Shown one piece after another: positions 34,792 to 43,431 of a stretch of 64,000 nt of DNA. The stretch is from Actinoalloteichus caeruleus DSM 43889 (GTDB lineage: Bacteria; Actinomycetota; Actinomycetes; Mycobacteriales; Pseudonocardiaceae). The first letter of the stretch is position 1. Each line of letters begins with the position of its first letter. The translations under genes were made by a program, and so were the position numbers. The notes below the pieces were generated by a model, which saw only the letters and a program-made list of their open reading frames with translations, ran no database searches and was not told the origin of the DNA. The stretch lies in NCBI RefSeq assembly GCF_000429185.2, contig NZ_AUBJ02000001.1:3968001-4032000 (forward strand). The letters run 5' to 3'.

Positions 34792-36582
34792 ATGCAGCTG
34801 AACCCCTGGGCGCTGTCGGGGATCGTCGTGATGGCCGTCGTCACCTTCGCGGTCGGCGTGTACGGATCGCGGTCCGCGCACACCACCTCGGACTTCCTGG
34901 TCGCGAGGCGGCTGGTGAACGCGGAGCGCAACGCGGCCGCGATCTCCGGGGAGTACCTGTCGGCCGCGTCGTTCCTCGGGGTCGCCGGCCTGGTCCTGCG
35001 GGACGGGGTGGACGGCCTCTGGTACCCGATCGGGTTCGCCGGCGGCTACCTGCTGCTGTTGATGTTCGTCGCCGCCCCACTGCGGCGGTCCGGGGCGTAC
35101 ACGCTGCCCGACTTCTCCGAGGCACGACTCGGCTCGGTCGGCCTGCGGAAGTTGACGGCACTGGTCGTGCTGGTCATCGGTTCCCTGTACGTGGTGCCGC
35201 AGTTCCAGGGAGCGGGGCTGACCCTGTCCACCGTCACCGGCCTGCCGAACGAGGTCGGCGTGGCGCTGGTCGCGCTCGTGGTGCTGGTCAACGTCTTCGG
35301 TGGCGGCCTGCGGGCCGTCACCCTGGTGCAGGCGATGCAGTACTGGGTGAAACTGTTCGCGATCTCGCTTCCGGCGTTCCTGCTGTTCACCGCGTTCCTC
35401 AGCACCCCATCGGCGGATCGGGGCGAACTGGTGGCGGACATGCCGCCCCGCTTCGAACGCGACACCACCGTGACGGTGGAGACCGACGTGGTGCTCACGG
35501 TCGCCCGGCCGGTGCTGCTCCGCGCGGAGGGCACGGTGAACGGGGCCCCCGTCTCCGGTGCGGTCTACTGGGCGGGGGACCGGCACACCGTCGCAGCGGG
35601 GACCGAACTCCGGTTCACGGCCGGTTCCGACGTCCCCGTCGTCGAGGGAGCGGTGGCCGACAACTCGTCCTGGGCGCAGCCCCAGGACAGGGGGCCGCAG
35701 GGCCTGTTCCACACCTACTCGCTGATCTTCGCCACGTTCCTGGGCACGATGGGGCTCCCGCACGTGCTGATGCGCTTCTACACCAACCCGACGGGCCACG
35801 CGGCCCGCAGGACGACCCTGTTCGTCCTGGCGATGCTGGGCCTCTTCTACCTGTTCCCGACCGTCTTCGGAGCCCTGTCCCGGCTCTACGTGCCCGAGCT
35901 GCTGGTCACCGGCGACACCGACGCGGCGGTGCTGTTGCTGCCCACGGCGATGCTGGACAACTGGTTGGGCAAGCTGCTCGGGGCGATCACCGCCGCCGGG
36001 GCGTTCGCGGCGTTCCTGTCCACCTCGGCCGGTCTGGTCGTGTGCGTCGCCGGGGTGTTGTCGACGGACCTGCCCTCCGGCGGCCAGGTGCGGGACTTCC
36101 GGCTGTGGACGCTGGTGGCGACCGCGATCCCCCTGGCGGTGGCGATGGGGTTCTCCTCGTTGAGCCTCTCCCAGACGGTCGGCCTGGTCTTCGCCGTCGC
36201 GGCGTCGACGTTCTGCCCGCTGCTGCTGCTGGGTATCTGGTGGCGCGGTCTGACCGCGTGGGGAGCGGGTTGCGGCATCGTCCTGGGCGGCGGGCTGTCG
36301 GTGCTCGCGGCGGTGCTCACGGAGTGGGGGCCGCCCATGGACGGCTGGCTGGGCGTGCTGCTCGTCCAACCGGCACTGGTGACGGTGCCGTTGGCCTTCG
36401 CGACGATGATCACCGTCAGCCGGCTGACCAAGGACCGGGTGCCGCTCGACGTCGCTCGGATCATGCTCCGGATGCACGCCCCGGACCGGCTCGGCTTCAT
36501 CCGGGACCGGGATGTCGAACGCTTCGGGGGGCAGGGGGGCCAGCGGCGGCCGGGGCGGCACCGCGCCCCCGAACCCGACTAG
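34792..36582 (+). CDS. Sodium:solute symporter family protein (first)
   Basis: A 596-aa SSS transporter with about 13 membrane helices. Typical early motifs: TTSDFLVARRLVNAERNAAAISGEYLSAASFLG, and RAVTLVQAMQYWVKLFAI. Between helices at about residues 207-300 an extracytoplasmic, beta-rich insert (from RGELVADMPPRF to DNSSWAQPQ) interrupts the core. The core resumes at LFHTYSLIFATFLGTMGLPHVLMRFYTNP, close to ActP. Substrate probably a monocarboxylate. ATG 34792 was chosen; GTG 34744 would add 16 residues. It lies downstream of LytTR and upstream of DUF485/ActP. Confidence 0.9.
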   Translation: MQLNPWALSGIVVMAVVTFAVGVYGSRSAHTTSDFLVARRLVNAERNAAAISGEYLSAASFLGVAGLVLRDGVDGLWYPIGFAGGYLLLLMFVAAPLRRSGAYTLPDFSEARLGSVGLRKLTALVVLVIGSLYVVPQFQGAGLTLSTVTGLPNEVGVALVALVVLVNVFGGGLRAVTLVQAMQYWVKLFAISLPAFLLFTAFLSTPSADRGELVADMPPRFERDTTVTVETDVVLTVARPVLLRAEGTVNGAPVSGAVYWAGDRHTVAAGTELRFTAGSDVPVVEGAVADNSSWAQPQDRGPQGLFHTYSLIFATFLGTMGLPHVLMRFYTNPTGHAARRTTLFVLAMLGLFYLFPTVFGALSRLYVPELLVTGDTDAAVLLLPTAMLDNWLGKLLGAITAAGAFAAFLSTSAGLVVCVAGVLSTDLPSGGQVRDFRLWTLVATAIPLAVAMGFSSLSLSQTVGLVFAVAASTFCPLLLLGIWWRGLTAWGAGCGIVLGGGLSVLAAVLTEWGPPMDGWLGVLLVQPALVTVPLAFATMITVSRLTKDRVPLDVARIMLRMHAPDRLGFIRDRDVERFGGQGGQRRPGRHRAPEPD

Positions 36583-36605
36583 GCACCGGGGCCGTGGCCG
36601 GTGCC
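36582..36605 (+). terminator. Hairpin directly after the first symporter
   Basis: An 8-bp perfect stem, GGCACCGG pairing with CCGGTGCC, with an 8-nt loop, starting at the last base of the stop codon. Likely terminator or processing hairpin. Confidence 0.55.
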
Positions 36606-36955
36606 GCCAGGGAGGGACGGCGACACGCCGACCCCGGGGGCCCGCGCACGCGGCCGTCGAACACCGGGTAGCCGACGACGTCCCGTCCGGGGGAGGGCGG
36701 GGCAGCGACCTCCCCCGGTGACCACTGCGCTCGGTCACCCGGGAGACGCCATCGCGGTACCGCACGCCGGGGTAGCCAGGCAAGCGGCCAGGTGGGTCAT
36801 CCCCGCGTCAGCCCCTCACTCTCCGTCGAGGAGAACCGGCCAAAAAGGACAGCGATCGTTCGGCTACCCGGCTGCCCTAAGCCCCCGTTTGGAGGCTTAC
36901 GAATGTGACGTAGCCAATACCAGCATGGGGGCACTCGCGACGCTGGGAGGTAGCG
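36583..36955. other. Regulatory gap before DUF485-actP
   Basis: 373 nt without a gene. The left end holds a hairpin. The right part (from 36840) is less GC-rich and contains an inverted repeat TAAGCC...GGCTTA (36878-36899), a plausible site for the LytTR regulator or another factor. Promoter for the DUF485-symporter pair. Confidence 0.4.
36878..36899. promoter_or_regulatory. Inverted repeat upstream of DUF485-symporter operon
   Basis: TAAGCC and GGCTTA separated by 10 nt in an AT-richer patch 57 nt upstream of the DUF485 start. Candidate operator; no consensus is recognised. Confidence 0.3.
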
Positions 36956-37300
36956 GTGAGCACGACACCACCGGACGACGGCGGCCCGTCGCCGACGACG
37001 TGGCACGAGGCCCACGAGAGCCCGGACTTCGTCGAACTGCGGCGCCGGTTGCGGACCTTCGTCTTCCCCACCACCGGCCTCTTCCTCACCTGGTACCTGT
37101 TGTACGTGATCCTCGCGGACTACGCGCACGGGCTGATGAGCATCAGGGTCCTGGGGAACGTCAACCTCGGGTTGCTGCTCGGCCTCCTCCAGTTCGTGAC
37201 GACCTTCCTGATCACCGTGCTGTACATCCGGTTCGCCAACCGCCGCCTCGACCCGCTGGCCGAGGCGGTCCGGGAACGCGTCGAGGGAGGACGCGGATGA
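36956..37300 (+). CDS. DUF485 membrane protein (acetate symporter partner)
   Basis: A 114-aa protein with two membrane helices (TTGLFLTWYLLYVILADYAH and LLLGLLQFVTTFLITVLYIR) and the DUF485 signature ESPDFVELRRRLRTFVFP before them. DUF485 proteins (YjcH type) are almost always encoded just upstream of acetate/glycolate symporter ActP and are thought to assist it. The GTG start has GGGAGG upstream. Its stop overlaps the next start in an ATGA, so the two are translationally coupled. Confidence 0.92.
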   Translation: MSTTPPDDGGPSPTTWHEAHESPDFVELRRRLRTFVFPTTGLFLTWYLLYVILADYAHGLMSIRVLGNVNLGLLLGLLQFVTTFLITVLYIRFANRRLDPLAEAVRERVEGGRG

Positions 37301-38925
37301 CGCACCCCACCACCACCACCGGGCCGCTGCTCGCGCAGACGGCGGGCGGATCGCCCTACCTGAACATGGGGATCTTCGGGATCTTCGTGCTGATCACGAT
37401 GATCGCGGTCTTCCGCGCGAGCCGGAACACCCGGACAGCCGCCGACTACTACGCGGCCGGCCGCGCGTTCAGCGGGTCCCAGAACGGCGTCGCCATCTCC
37501 GGTGACTACCTCTCCGCGGCGTCCTTCCTCGGCATCGCCGGGGCGATCGCCGTCCACGGGTACGACGGGTTCCTCTACTCCATCGGGTTCCTCGTCGCGT
37601 GGCTGGTCGCGCTGCTGCTGGTGGCGGAGCTGCTGCGCAACACCGGCCGCTACACCATGGCCGACGTGCTGTCCTTCCGGATGCGGCAGCGTCCCGTGCG
37701 GGTCGCCGCGTCCATCTCCACCCTCTCCGTCTCCTTCTTCTACCTGCTCGCCCAGATGGCGGGCGCCGGCGGGCTGATCGCGCTGCTGCTCGGCATCCAG
37801 GACCGGGTCGGCCAGTCGATCGTCATCGCCGTGGTCGGCGCGCTGATGATCCTCTACGTCCTCATCGGCGGGATGCGCGGCACCACCTGGGTGCAGATCA
37901 TCAAGGCGGTGCTGCTCATCGCCGGAGCCGGGGTCATGACCCTGTGGGTGCTGGCCATGTACGGCATGAACCTGTCGTCGCTGCTGGGCGCCGCCGTCGA
38001 CGCCAGCGGCACCGAGGAGATCCTGAACCCCGGCCTCCAGTACGGCATCTCCGAACTGACCAGGCTGGACTTCCTGTCCCTCGCGATCGCGCTGGTCCTG
38101 GGGACGGCCGGGCTGCCCCACATCCTGATGCGGTTCTACACGGTGCCCAACTCGAAGGAGGCCAGGCGGTCCGTGCAGTGGGCCATCTGGCTGATCGGGC
38201 TGTTCTACCTGTTCACCCTGGTGCTGGGCTACGGGGCTGCCGCCATCGTCGGGCGGGACACCATCCTCGACGCCCCGGGCGGGGTCAATTCGGCGGCACC
38301 GCTGCTGGCGGCGGAGCTGGGCGGGCCGCTGCTGCTCGGGTTCATCGCCGCCGTCGCGTTCGCCACCATCCTCGCGGTGGTCGCGGGGCTCACGATCACG
38401 GCCTCCGCCTCCTTCGCGCACGACATCTACGCCAACGTCATCAAGCGGGGGAAGCTCGACGACAAGCAGCAGGAGGTCCGGGTCGCCCGGATCACGGCGG
38501 TCGTCGTCGGCCTGGTCTCCATCCTCGGCGGGATCGCGGCCAACGGGCAGAACGTCGCCTTCCTGGTCGCGCTCGCCTTCGCGGTGGCCGCCTCGGCGAA
38601 CCTGCCGACCATCCTGTACTCGCTGTTCTGGAAGCGGTTCAGCACGACCGGCGCGCTGTGGAGCATGTACGGCGGGCTGGGCATCACCGTGACCCTGATC
38701 ATCTTCTCCCCAGCCGTGTCGGGGTCGGAGACCGCGATGTTCCCCGGCGCGGACTTCGCCTGGTTCCCGTTGTCCAACCCGGGCATCGTCTCCATCCCGC
38801 TGTCCTTCCTGCTCGGCTACCTGGGCACCGTGCTCAGCAAGGACCGCCCCGACGAGGCCAAGTTCCGGGAGATGGAGGTCCGGGCCCTGTCCGGTGCCGG
38901 AGCGGAGAAGGCCACCGAGCACTGA
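37297..38925 (+). CDS. actP: Cation/acetate symporter
   Basis: A 542-aa SSS-family transporter with about 13 helices. It takes up acetate and related short carboxylates with Na+ or H+. Motifs: TAADYYAAGRAFSGSQNGVAISGDYLSAASFLG, RGTTWVQIIKAVLLI, LALVLGTAGLPHILMRFYTVP and FATILAVVAGLTITASASFAHDIY, all close to ActP/MctC. ATG overlaps the DUF485 stop by 4 nt. The upstream LytS/LytTR system probably controls it in response to a carboxylate. A hairpin terminator follows at 38955. Confidence 0.92.
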   Translation: MTHPTTTTGPLLAQTAGGSPYLNMGIFGIFVLITMIAVFRASRNTRTAADYYAAGRAFSGSQNGVAISGDYLSAASFLGIAGAIAVHGYDGFLYSIGFLVAWLVALLLVAELLRNTGRYTMADVLSFRMRQRPVRVAASISTLSVSFFYLLAQMAGAGGLIALLLGIQDRVGQSIVIAVVGALMILYVLIGGMRGTTWVQIIKAVLLIAGAGVMTLWVLAMYGMNLSSLLGAAVDASGTEEILNPGLQYGISELTRLDFLSLAIALVLGTAGLPHILMRFYTVPNSKEARRSVQWAIWLIGLFYLFTLVLGYGAAAIVGRDTILDAPGGVNSAAPLLAAELGGPLLLGFIAAVAFATILAVVAGLTITASASFAHDIYANVIKRGKLDDKQQEVRVARITAVVVGLVSILGGIAANGQNVAFLVALAFAVAASANLPTILYSLFWKRFSTTGALWSMYGGLGITVTLIIFSPAVSGSETAMFPGADFAWFPLSNPGIVSIPLSFLLGYLGTVLSKDRPDEAKFREMEVRALSGAGAEKATEH

Positions 38926-38954
38926 CCCCACGGGGGTGAACCGGCCCGTGCGCT

Positions 38955-39001
38955 CGCCTCGGGGTCCGACCTGGCGGGGTCCCCCGCGTCACCCCGAGGC
39001 G
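38955..39001 (+). terminator. Hairpin terminator after actP
   Basis: An 11-bp perfect stem (CGCCTCGGGGT pairing with ACCCCGAGGCG) with a 25-nt GC-rich loop that can fold further, 29 nt after the actP stop. Confidence 0.65.
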
Positions 39002-39067
39002 GCACCAGCCGGCATGTCCTGATCCGAGGGGTACTGGTCATTGCGGACCACGCCGGGGGCCCGCATC

Positions 39068-40057
39068 GTGGACGGCGTGGACAGCGACACCCGGCAGCGG
39101 ACCATCCTCCTCGTGCTGTACGAGGGCAGCGTGCTGCTCGACACGGCGGGCCCGCTGGAGGTCTTCGACGCGGCGAGCCAGGTCCGGCCGAACTCGTACC
39201 GGGTCAGCACCGCCTCCCCGGCCGGCGGCATGGTGCGGACGTCGTCGGGGGTGCGGCTGGCCACCGACGCCGCACTCGCGGACATCCGCACTCCACCGGA
39301 CACCCTGCTGGTGGTGGGCAGCCCGAGGTACCGGGAGGCGGCCCGGGACACCGCTCTGGTCGCGGAGATCGGCCGGCTCGCGGCCGGGGCGCGTCGGGTG
39401 GCCTCCGTGTGCACCGGCGCCTTCGTCCTCGCCGCCGCCGGGCTGCTGGACGGCCGTCGCGCCGGCACCCACTGGGCGCACTGCGAGGAACTCGCCGAGA
39501 GCCACCCGACGGTGCGCGTCGTACCGGACGCCATCTTCGTCAAGGACGGGAACCTGACCACCTCGGCCGGCGTCACCGCCGGCATCGACCTGGCACTCGC
39601 GCTCGTGGAGGACGACCAGGGTCCCCAGGTCGCCCGCATGATCGCCCGGTGGATGGTGGTCTTCCTCCAACGACCCGGCGGCCAGTCCCAGTTCAGCGCC
39701 TGGTCGCGGTCCCGGCCGGTCGCCGACCCCGGGCTGCGGCGGGTGACGGACCACATCACCACCCAGCCGGCGGCCGACCTGTCCGTGCCGGCGCTCGCCG
39801 CCCTGGTGTCCGTCAGCCCGCGCCACCTCAGCCGGCTGTTCCTCCGCGAAACCGGGTCCAGCCCGGGCCGGTACGTGGAGGCGAGTCGAGTCGCCGCCGC
39901 CCGGGCCCTGTTGGAGGCCGGCTCGGACGGGCTGGACCGCATCGCCAACCAGACCGGTTTCGCCACCACCGAGACCATGCGGCGCGCCTTCCTCCGTGAA
40001 CTCGGGGTGCCCCCCGGGGCCTACCGGGCCAGGTTCCACAGCACCCGAGGGGTCTGA
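39068..40057 (+). CDS. GlxA-family AraC regulator with DJ-1/PfpI domain
   Basis: A regulator of about 329 aa. The N-terminal DJ-1/PfpI-like domain (residues 8-180) has the elbow Cys in RVASVCTGAFVLAAAGLLDGRRAGTHW. The C-terminal AraC DNA-binding domain (about 220-325) has helix-turn-helix motifs LSVPALAALVSVSPRHLSRLFLRE and GLDRIANQTGFATTETMRRAFLRELG. Ligand unknown; relatives respond to choline, carnitine or other nitrogen sources. The next gene encodes a stand-alone DJ-1 protein of the same type. Start uncertain (GTG 39068 or 39077; TTG 39041 possible). Confidence 0.88.
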   Translation: MDGVDSDTRQRTILLVLYEGSVLLDTAGPLEVFDAASQVRPNSYRVSTASPAGGMVRTSSGVRLATDAALADIRTPPDTLLVVGSPRYREAARDTALVAEIGRLAAGARRVASVCTGAFVLAAAGLLDGRRAGTHWAHCEELAESHPTVRVVPDAIFVKDGNLTTSAGVTAGIDLALALVEDDQGPQVARMIARWMVVFLQRPGGQSQFSAWSRSRPVADPGLRRVTDHITTQPAADLSVPALAALVSVSPRHLSRLFLRETGSSPGRYVEASRVAAARALLEAGSDGLDRIANQTGFATTETMRRAFLRELGVPPGAYRARFHSTRGV

Positions 40058-40311
40058 CCAGGACCAGCGCTGACCACACGTGGGCCGGGCCGGCGGGCCG
40101 ACCTCGCTCCCGGCTCCGACCGGGGCTGCCCTCGGCCCGGGGCCGACCCCGATCCGGTGGCGTCCTGGCGATGCCGCGTCACCTCGCCCCGCACAACCGG
40201 CCCGCACACGCGACCACCAATACCCGCCAGGAACGTCCCGGCGCGCTCGGACCGGCCGGACACCACGACCCCGCCCGCCTCCGTCCGGGGGCGACAACGA
40301 GAGGAGACACC

Positions 40312-40935
40312 ATGCGCGCGGCCTTCGTGCTGTACGAGAACATGACCGCACTGGACCTGATCGGCCCGTACGAGGTGCTGGCCGGCCACCCCGAACTGAC
40401 CACGCACTTCGTCGCCGAGCGGACCGGCCCCGTCGCCTGCGACTCGGGGGCGGTCCTGCACGCGGACACCACCCTGGCCGAGCTGCCCGATCCGGACGTG
40501 ATCGTCGTGCCCGGCAGCGGCCACTGGCGACCCGCCCTGGAGAACGACGCCCTCATCGCCTGGCTCGCCGCCGCGCACCCCACGGCGCGGTGGACGACCT
40601 CGGTGTGCACCGGCTCCACCCTCCTCGCCGCCGCCGGGCTGCTCACCGGCCGTCCCGCCACCACCCACTGGGCGGTCCGCGGCACCCTGGCCGAGCTGGG
40701 CGCCGAGGTCGTCACCGACCGGGTCGTCGTCGACGGGAACACCATCACGGCCGCCGGGGTCTCGGCCGGCATCGACATGGGGCTCCTGCTCGCGAGGGAG
40801 CTGTGGGGCGGTCGGATGGCCGACACCATCCAGCTGGCCATCGAGTACGCGCCCGAGACGCCAGGGGACGCCGGCTCACCGGAGACGGCGGACCCGGACC
40901 TCGTCACCACCGTCCGCGCGCTGATCAACCGCTGA
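40312..40935 (+). CDS. DJ-1/PfpI family protein
   Basis: A 207-aa single DJ-1/PfpI domain. Nucleophile-elbow Cys lies in WTTSVCTGSTLLAAAGLLTGRPATTHW, with the preceding acidic residue in MTALDLIGPYEVLA. The fold is the same as the N-terminal domain of the upstream GlxA regulator, sharing the SVCTG, AAAGLL and THW segments, so the two are paralogues and may act on related compounds. Relatives include isonitrile hydratase. ATG follows GAGGAG. Substrate unknown. Confidence 0.88.
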   Translation: MRAAFVLYENMTALDLIGPYEVLAGHPELTTHFVAERTGPVACDSGAVLHADTTLAELPDPDVIVVPGSGHWRPALENDALIAWLAAAHPTARWTTSVCTGSTLLAAAGLLTGRPATTHWAVRGTLAELGAEVVTDRVVVDGNTITAAGVSAGIDMGLLLARELWGGRMADTIQLAIEYAPETPGDAGSPETADPDLVTTVRALINR

Positions 40936-41143
40936 CCGGGCCCACCCAGGGCGCGGGGCCGACCGAGTGGACGCCGCACCAGCTCCACGCGCGCGGCCTG
41001 GTGGGCACCCAGCCCACCGGGAGCTCCCGGTGACCACCCGCGAGATCGCCCGGTTGGACACGTACCTGGCCGAGAACGGGTGATGACCCCCGGGCCGCGC
41101 CGGTGCCGCACCCGCCCACACACCGGGGGCAGCACCGGCGTGG

Positions 41144-41149
41144 CAGCAT
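41144..41149 (+). promoter_or_regulatory. -10-like hexamer of the rhodanese gene
   Basis: CAGCAT, six bases, then GTG at 41156, the same leaderless arrangement found at other genes in the window. Confidence 0.4.
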
Positions 41150-41155
41150 CGAGGG

Positions 41156-41503
41156 GTGCACCCACACCAGGTACCCAGCATCGCCGTGACCGAGGTCCGG
41201 GAACGGCTGACCGACGGCGTGACCCTCCTCGACGTCCGCGAACGGGACGAGTGGGAGGCGGGTCACGCGCCCGACGCCCTCCACATCCCGCTCGGGGAGC
41301 TCGCCGGCCGCCTCGACGAACTCCCCGAGAACGACGAGATCCTCGTGGTCTGCCGCAGCGGTGGCCGTTCCGCCAGGGCCACCTCGTTCCTGAACGGCAA
41401 CGGATGGGACGCGTTCAACGTGGACACCGGCATGAAGGGCTGGGCCGCCACCGGCAACCCGATGGTGTCCGAGCGGGCCGGCACCGAACCGTCCGTGCTC
41501 TGA
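41156..41503 (+). CDS. Rhodanese-like sulfurtransferase
   Basis: A 115-aa single rhodanese domain: VTEVRERLTDGVTLLDVRERDEWEAGH, HIPLGEL, the active-site loop ILVVCRSGGRSARATSFL with the catalytic Cys, and MKGWAATGNPM. It carries persulfide sulfur between small thiols or proteins in the cytoplasm. No sulfur-metabolism gene is adjacent. The following DUF4328 gene starts 42 nt later on the same strand and may be co-transcribed. Confidence 0.9.
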   Translation: MHPHQVPSIAVTEVRERLTDGVTLLDVRERDEWEAGHAPDALHIPLGELAGRLDELPENDEILVVCRSGGRSARATSFLNGNGWDAFNVDTGMKGWAATGNPMVSERAGTEPSVL

Positions 41504-41545
41504 ACGCACCAGGGCGCGGAACACCACGAGCGGGAGGATCGAGCG

Positions 41546-42439
41546 ATGGCTGGTGACACGCGGTTCGACGGGCTCGACTCGCCCACCCTCCCGCACGTGG
41601 CGCGACCGGGCCGGGCCGCGCCCCGGTACACCGGGCCCCCTTCCTACCCGGCGACTCCACGGTGGGGTTTCCCCCTCGTGGCGTGGCGCACGCCGAGCGC
41701 CCTGCCCTTCACCCCTCCCCCACCGGTGGATCCGGCGAGCCGGCAGCACTGGCTCGCCGGATTCTCGATGCGCTGCCTCTCCCTGACCGCCCTGCTGGCC
41801 CTGCTGGCCGCCGGCGCCGAGGGCTGGCGGTACGCGCTCCTGGTGAGCAGCCGGGACGCGGGCGTGGCCGCGGACTCGGTCCGCCTCTCCGACGCCCTCG
41901 TGTACACGGCCTCGGCGCTGCTGCTGGTCGCGGCCGCGCTCTCCGCCACCAGCTGCCTGCTCTGGCTGTCGCGGGCCAGGGCGGCGGCGGAGGAGAACGC
42001 CGGGGTCCGGTCGTCCCGCCCCGCCTGGCACGTGTTCGCGGGTGTGCTCGTGCCCGGGGTGAACCTCGTGCTCCCCGGCATGTTGCTCGCGGAGCTGGAA
42101 CACACGGCGGCCGAGCGCCCCCCGGACCGTCGGCCGCGCCCCTCGGGGCTCGTGCGCGCCTGGTGGTCGGCCTGGGTGGTGAACCTGCTGCTGGCCCTGC
42201 TCGCCGTGCTGTGGGGCTTCCGGGAGGGGCTCCAGGCCGCGGCGGACGGCGTGGTGCTGCACGCCGTGCTCAACCTCTCGGCGTGCGTCGTGGCCGTCAT
42301 GACGATCCTCGTGATCCGCACGCTCTCGGCGCAGCTGAGCCCGGCGGACGGCGCCGTCGGGACCCGGATGGTCTTCGTCCGGGGCGCCGCCGGGACCGGA
42401 CCGGCGAGGCGGGCCCGTCCCGCCGACAGCGCCCGCTGA
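41546..42439 (+). CDS. DUF4328 membrane protein
   Basis: A 297-aa protein with a Pro-rich cytoplasmic N-terminus (residues 1-70) and about five membrane helices forming a DUF4328-like domain: CLSLTALLALLAAGAEGWRY, YTASALLLVAAALSATSCLLWLSRARAAAE, WHVFAGVLVPGVNLVLPGML, WWSAWVVNLLLALLAVLWGF and NLSACVVAVMTILVI. The WLSRARAAAE and PGVNLVLP segments are typical. Function unknown. ATG has GGGAGG nine bases upstream. It converges on the glycosylase gene with a 43-nt gap. Confidence 0.8.
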   Translation: MAGDTRFDGLDSPTLPHVARPGRAAPRYTGPPSYPATPRWGFPLVAWRTPSALPFTPPPPVDPASRQHWLAGFSMRCLSLTALLALLAAGAEGWRYALLVSSRDAGVAADSVRLSDALVYTASALLLVAAALSATSCLLWLSRARAAAEENAGVRSSRPAWHVFAGVLVPGVNLVLPGMLLAELEHTAAERPPDRRPRPSGLVRAWWSAWVVNLLLALLAVLWGFREGLQAAADGVVLHAVLNLSACVVAVMTILVIRTLSAQLSPADGAVGTRMVFVRGAAGTGPARRARPADSAR

Positions 42440-42482
42440 ACGGGAATCCCACCACCCGGGCACCCCGGGGGTCGGGCGTCAC

Positions 42483-43346
42483 TCAACGCAGCAGGCGGGA
42501 CAGCCGGCGGTCCGCCAGCGGCCGGCCCCCGGTCTGGCAGGTCGGGCAGTACTGCAACGAACGGTCGCTGTAGGAGACCTCGCGGATCTGGTCGCCGCAC
42601 ACCGGGCAGGGCAGGCCCGTCCGTCCGTGCACCCGCATGCCGGCGCGCTTCTCGCCCTTGAGCCGGGCCACCTCCTGCCCCTCGGTGCGCCGCACCGCGT
42701 CGGCCAGCACCTCCCGCATCGACCGGCTCAGCCGGGCCACCTCGTCGCCGGACAGCCGGCCCGCCACGGCGAACGGGGACAGCCGCGCGCGGTGCAGGAT
42801 CTCGTCCGAGTAGGCGTTGCCGATCCCGGCCAGCAGCGACTGCCTGGTCAGCACGGTCTTGACGCGTTCGGTGCGACCGGCCAGGAGTTCGGTGAGCTCC
42901 TCCTCTCCGAGGTCCAGGGCATCCGGTCCCAGCGTGGCGATCCCCGGCACCTCGAGCGGATCGGTCACGATCCACACCGCGAGGCCCTTCCTGGTGCCCG
43001 CCTCGGTGAGGTCGAAACCCGGCCCCTCCCCCGGGTTCCCGAGGTGCGCCCGGAGGGCCAGCGGACCGCGACCGGGCCGGGGCGGCGCCGCCGGCAGCAC
43101 GTCCTGCCACCGCAGCCAGCCCGCCCTGGCCAGGTGCGCGACCAGGCTCAGCCCCGAGCAGCGCACGTCGAGGAACTTCCCGTGCCGGTCCACCCCGCTG
43201 ACCTCACGTCCGACGAGCGCGGACCAGGTCGGTTCGACGGTCTTGAGGACCGTGGGGGAGGCGACGTCGACCCGCCGCACGGTGCGGCCGACCGCGTGCT
43301 GGCGGAGGTGGTGGGCGATCGCCTCGACCTCGGGTAGCTCGGGCAC
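42483..43346 (-). CDS. Fpg/Nei family DNA glycosylase
   Basis: A 287-aa base-excision repair enzyme (formamidopyrimidine or endonuclease VIII type). It begins PELPEVEAIAHHL after the initiator, so the catalytic Pro and Glu are in place. The helix-two-turn-helix LAGIGNAYSDEILHRARLSP is followed by a C-terminal zinc finger, CPVCGDQIREV and LQYCPTCQTGG. Actinobacteria have several Fpg/Nei paralogues and substrate preference cannot be read from sequence. GTG 43346 lies seven bases after CACACT (leaderless pattern). Confidence 0.92.
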   Translation of the reverse strand: MPELPEVEAIAHHLRQHAVGRTVRRVDVASPTVLKTVEPTWSALVGREVSGVDRHGKFLDVRCSGLSLVAHLARAGWLRWQDVLPAAPPRPGRGPLALRAHLGNPGEGPGFDLTEAGTRKGLAVWIVTDPLEVPGIATLGPDALDLGEEELTELLAGRTERVKTVLTRQSLLAGIGNAYSDEILHRARLSPFAVAGRLSGDEVARLSRSMREVLADAVRRTEGQEVARLKGEKRAGMRVHGRTGLPCPVCGDQIREVSYSDRSLQYCPTCQTGGRPLADRRLSRLLR

Positions 43347-43353
43347 GCACCCC

Positions 43354-43359
43354 AGTGTG
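43354..43359 (-). promoter_or_regulatory. -10-like hexamer of the glycosylase gene
   Basis: On the minus strand CACACT, seven bases, then GTG at 43346. Leaderless pattern. Confidence 0.4.
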
Positions 43360-43431
43360 CGGCGTTCCGCCGAGGGCGTCCTGTCGAACGTCCGACCGAC
43401 GGGGGCGACGGGGGCCGCCCCCGTCGCCGTC

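Noticed and set aside
34666-36783. A 705-codon minus-strand frame over the first symporter
   Set aside because: Shadow of the symporter; no domain, no ribosome site.
37120-38931. A 603-codon minus-strand frame over actP
   Set aside because: Shadow of actP, low-complexity Gln/Asp/His content.
41030-41083. An 18-codon GTG frame (VTTREIARLDTYLAENG) upstream of the rhodanese gene
   Set aside because: Too short to support, without a clear ribosome site; it could be the tail of a lost gene.
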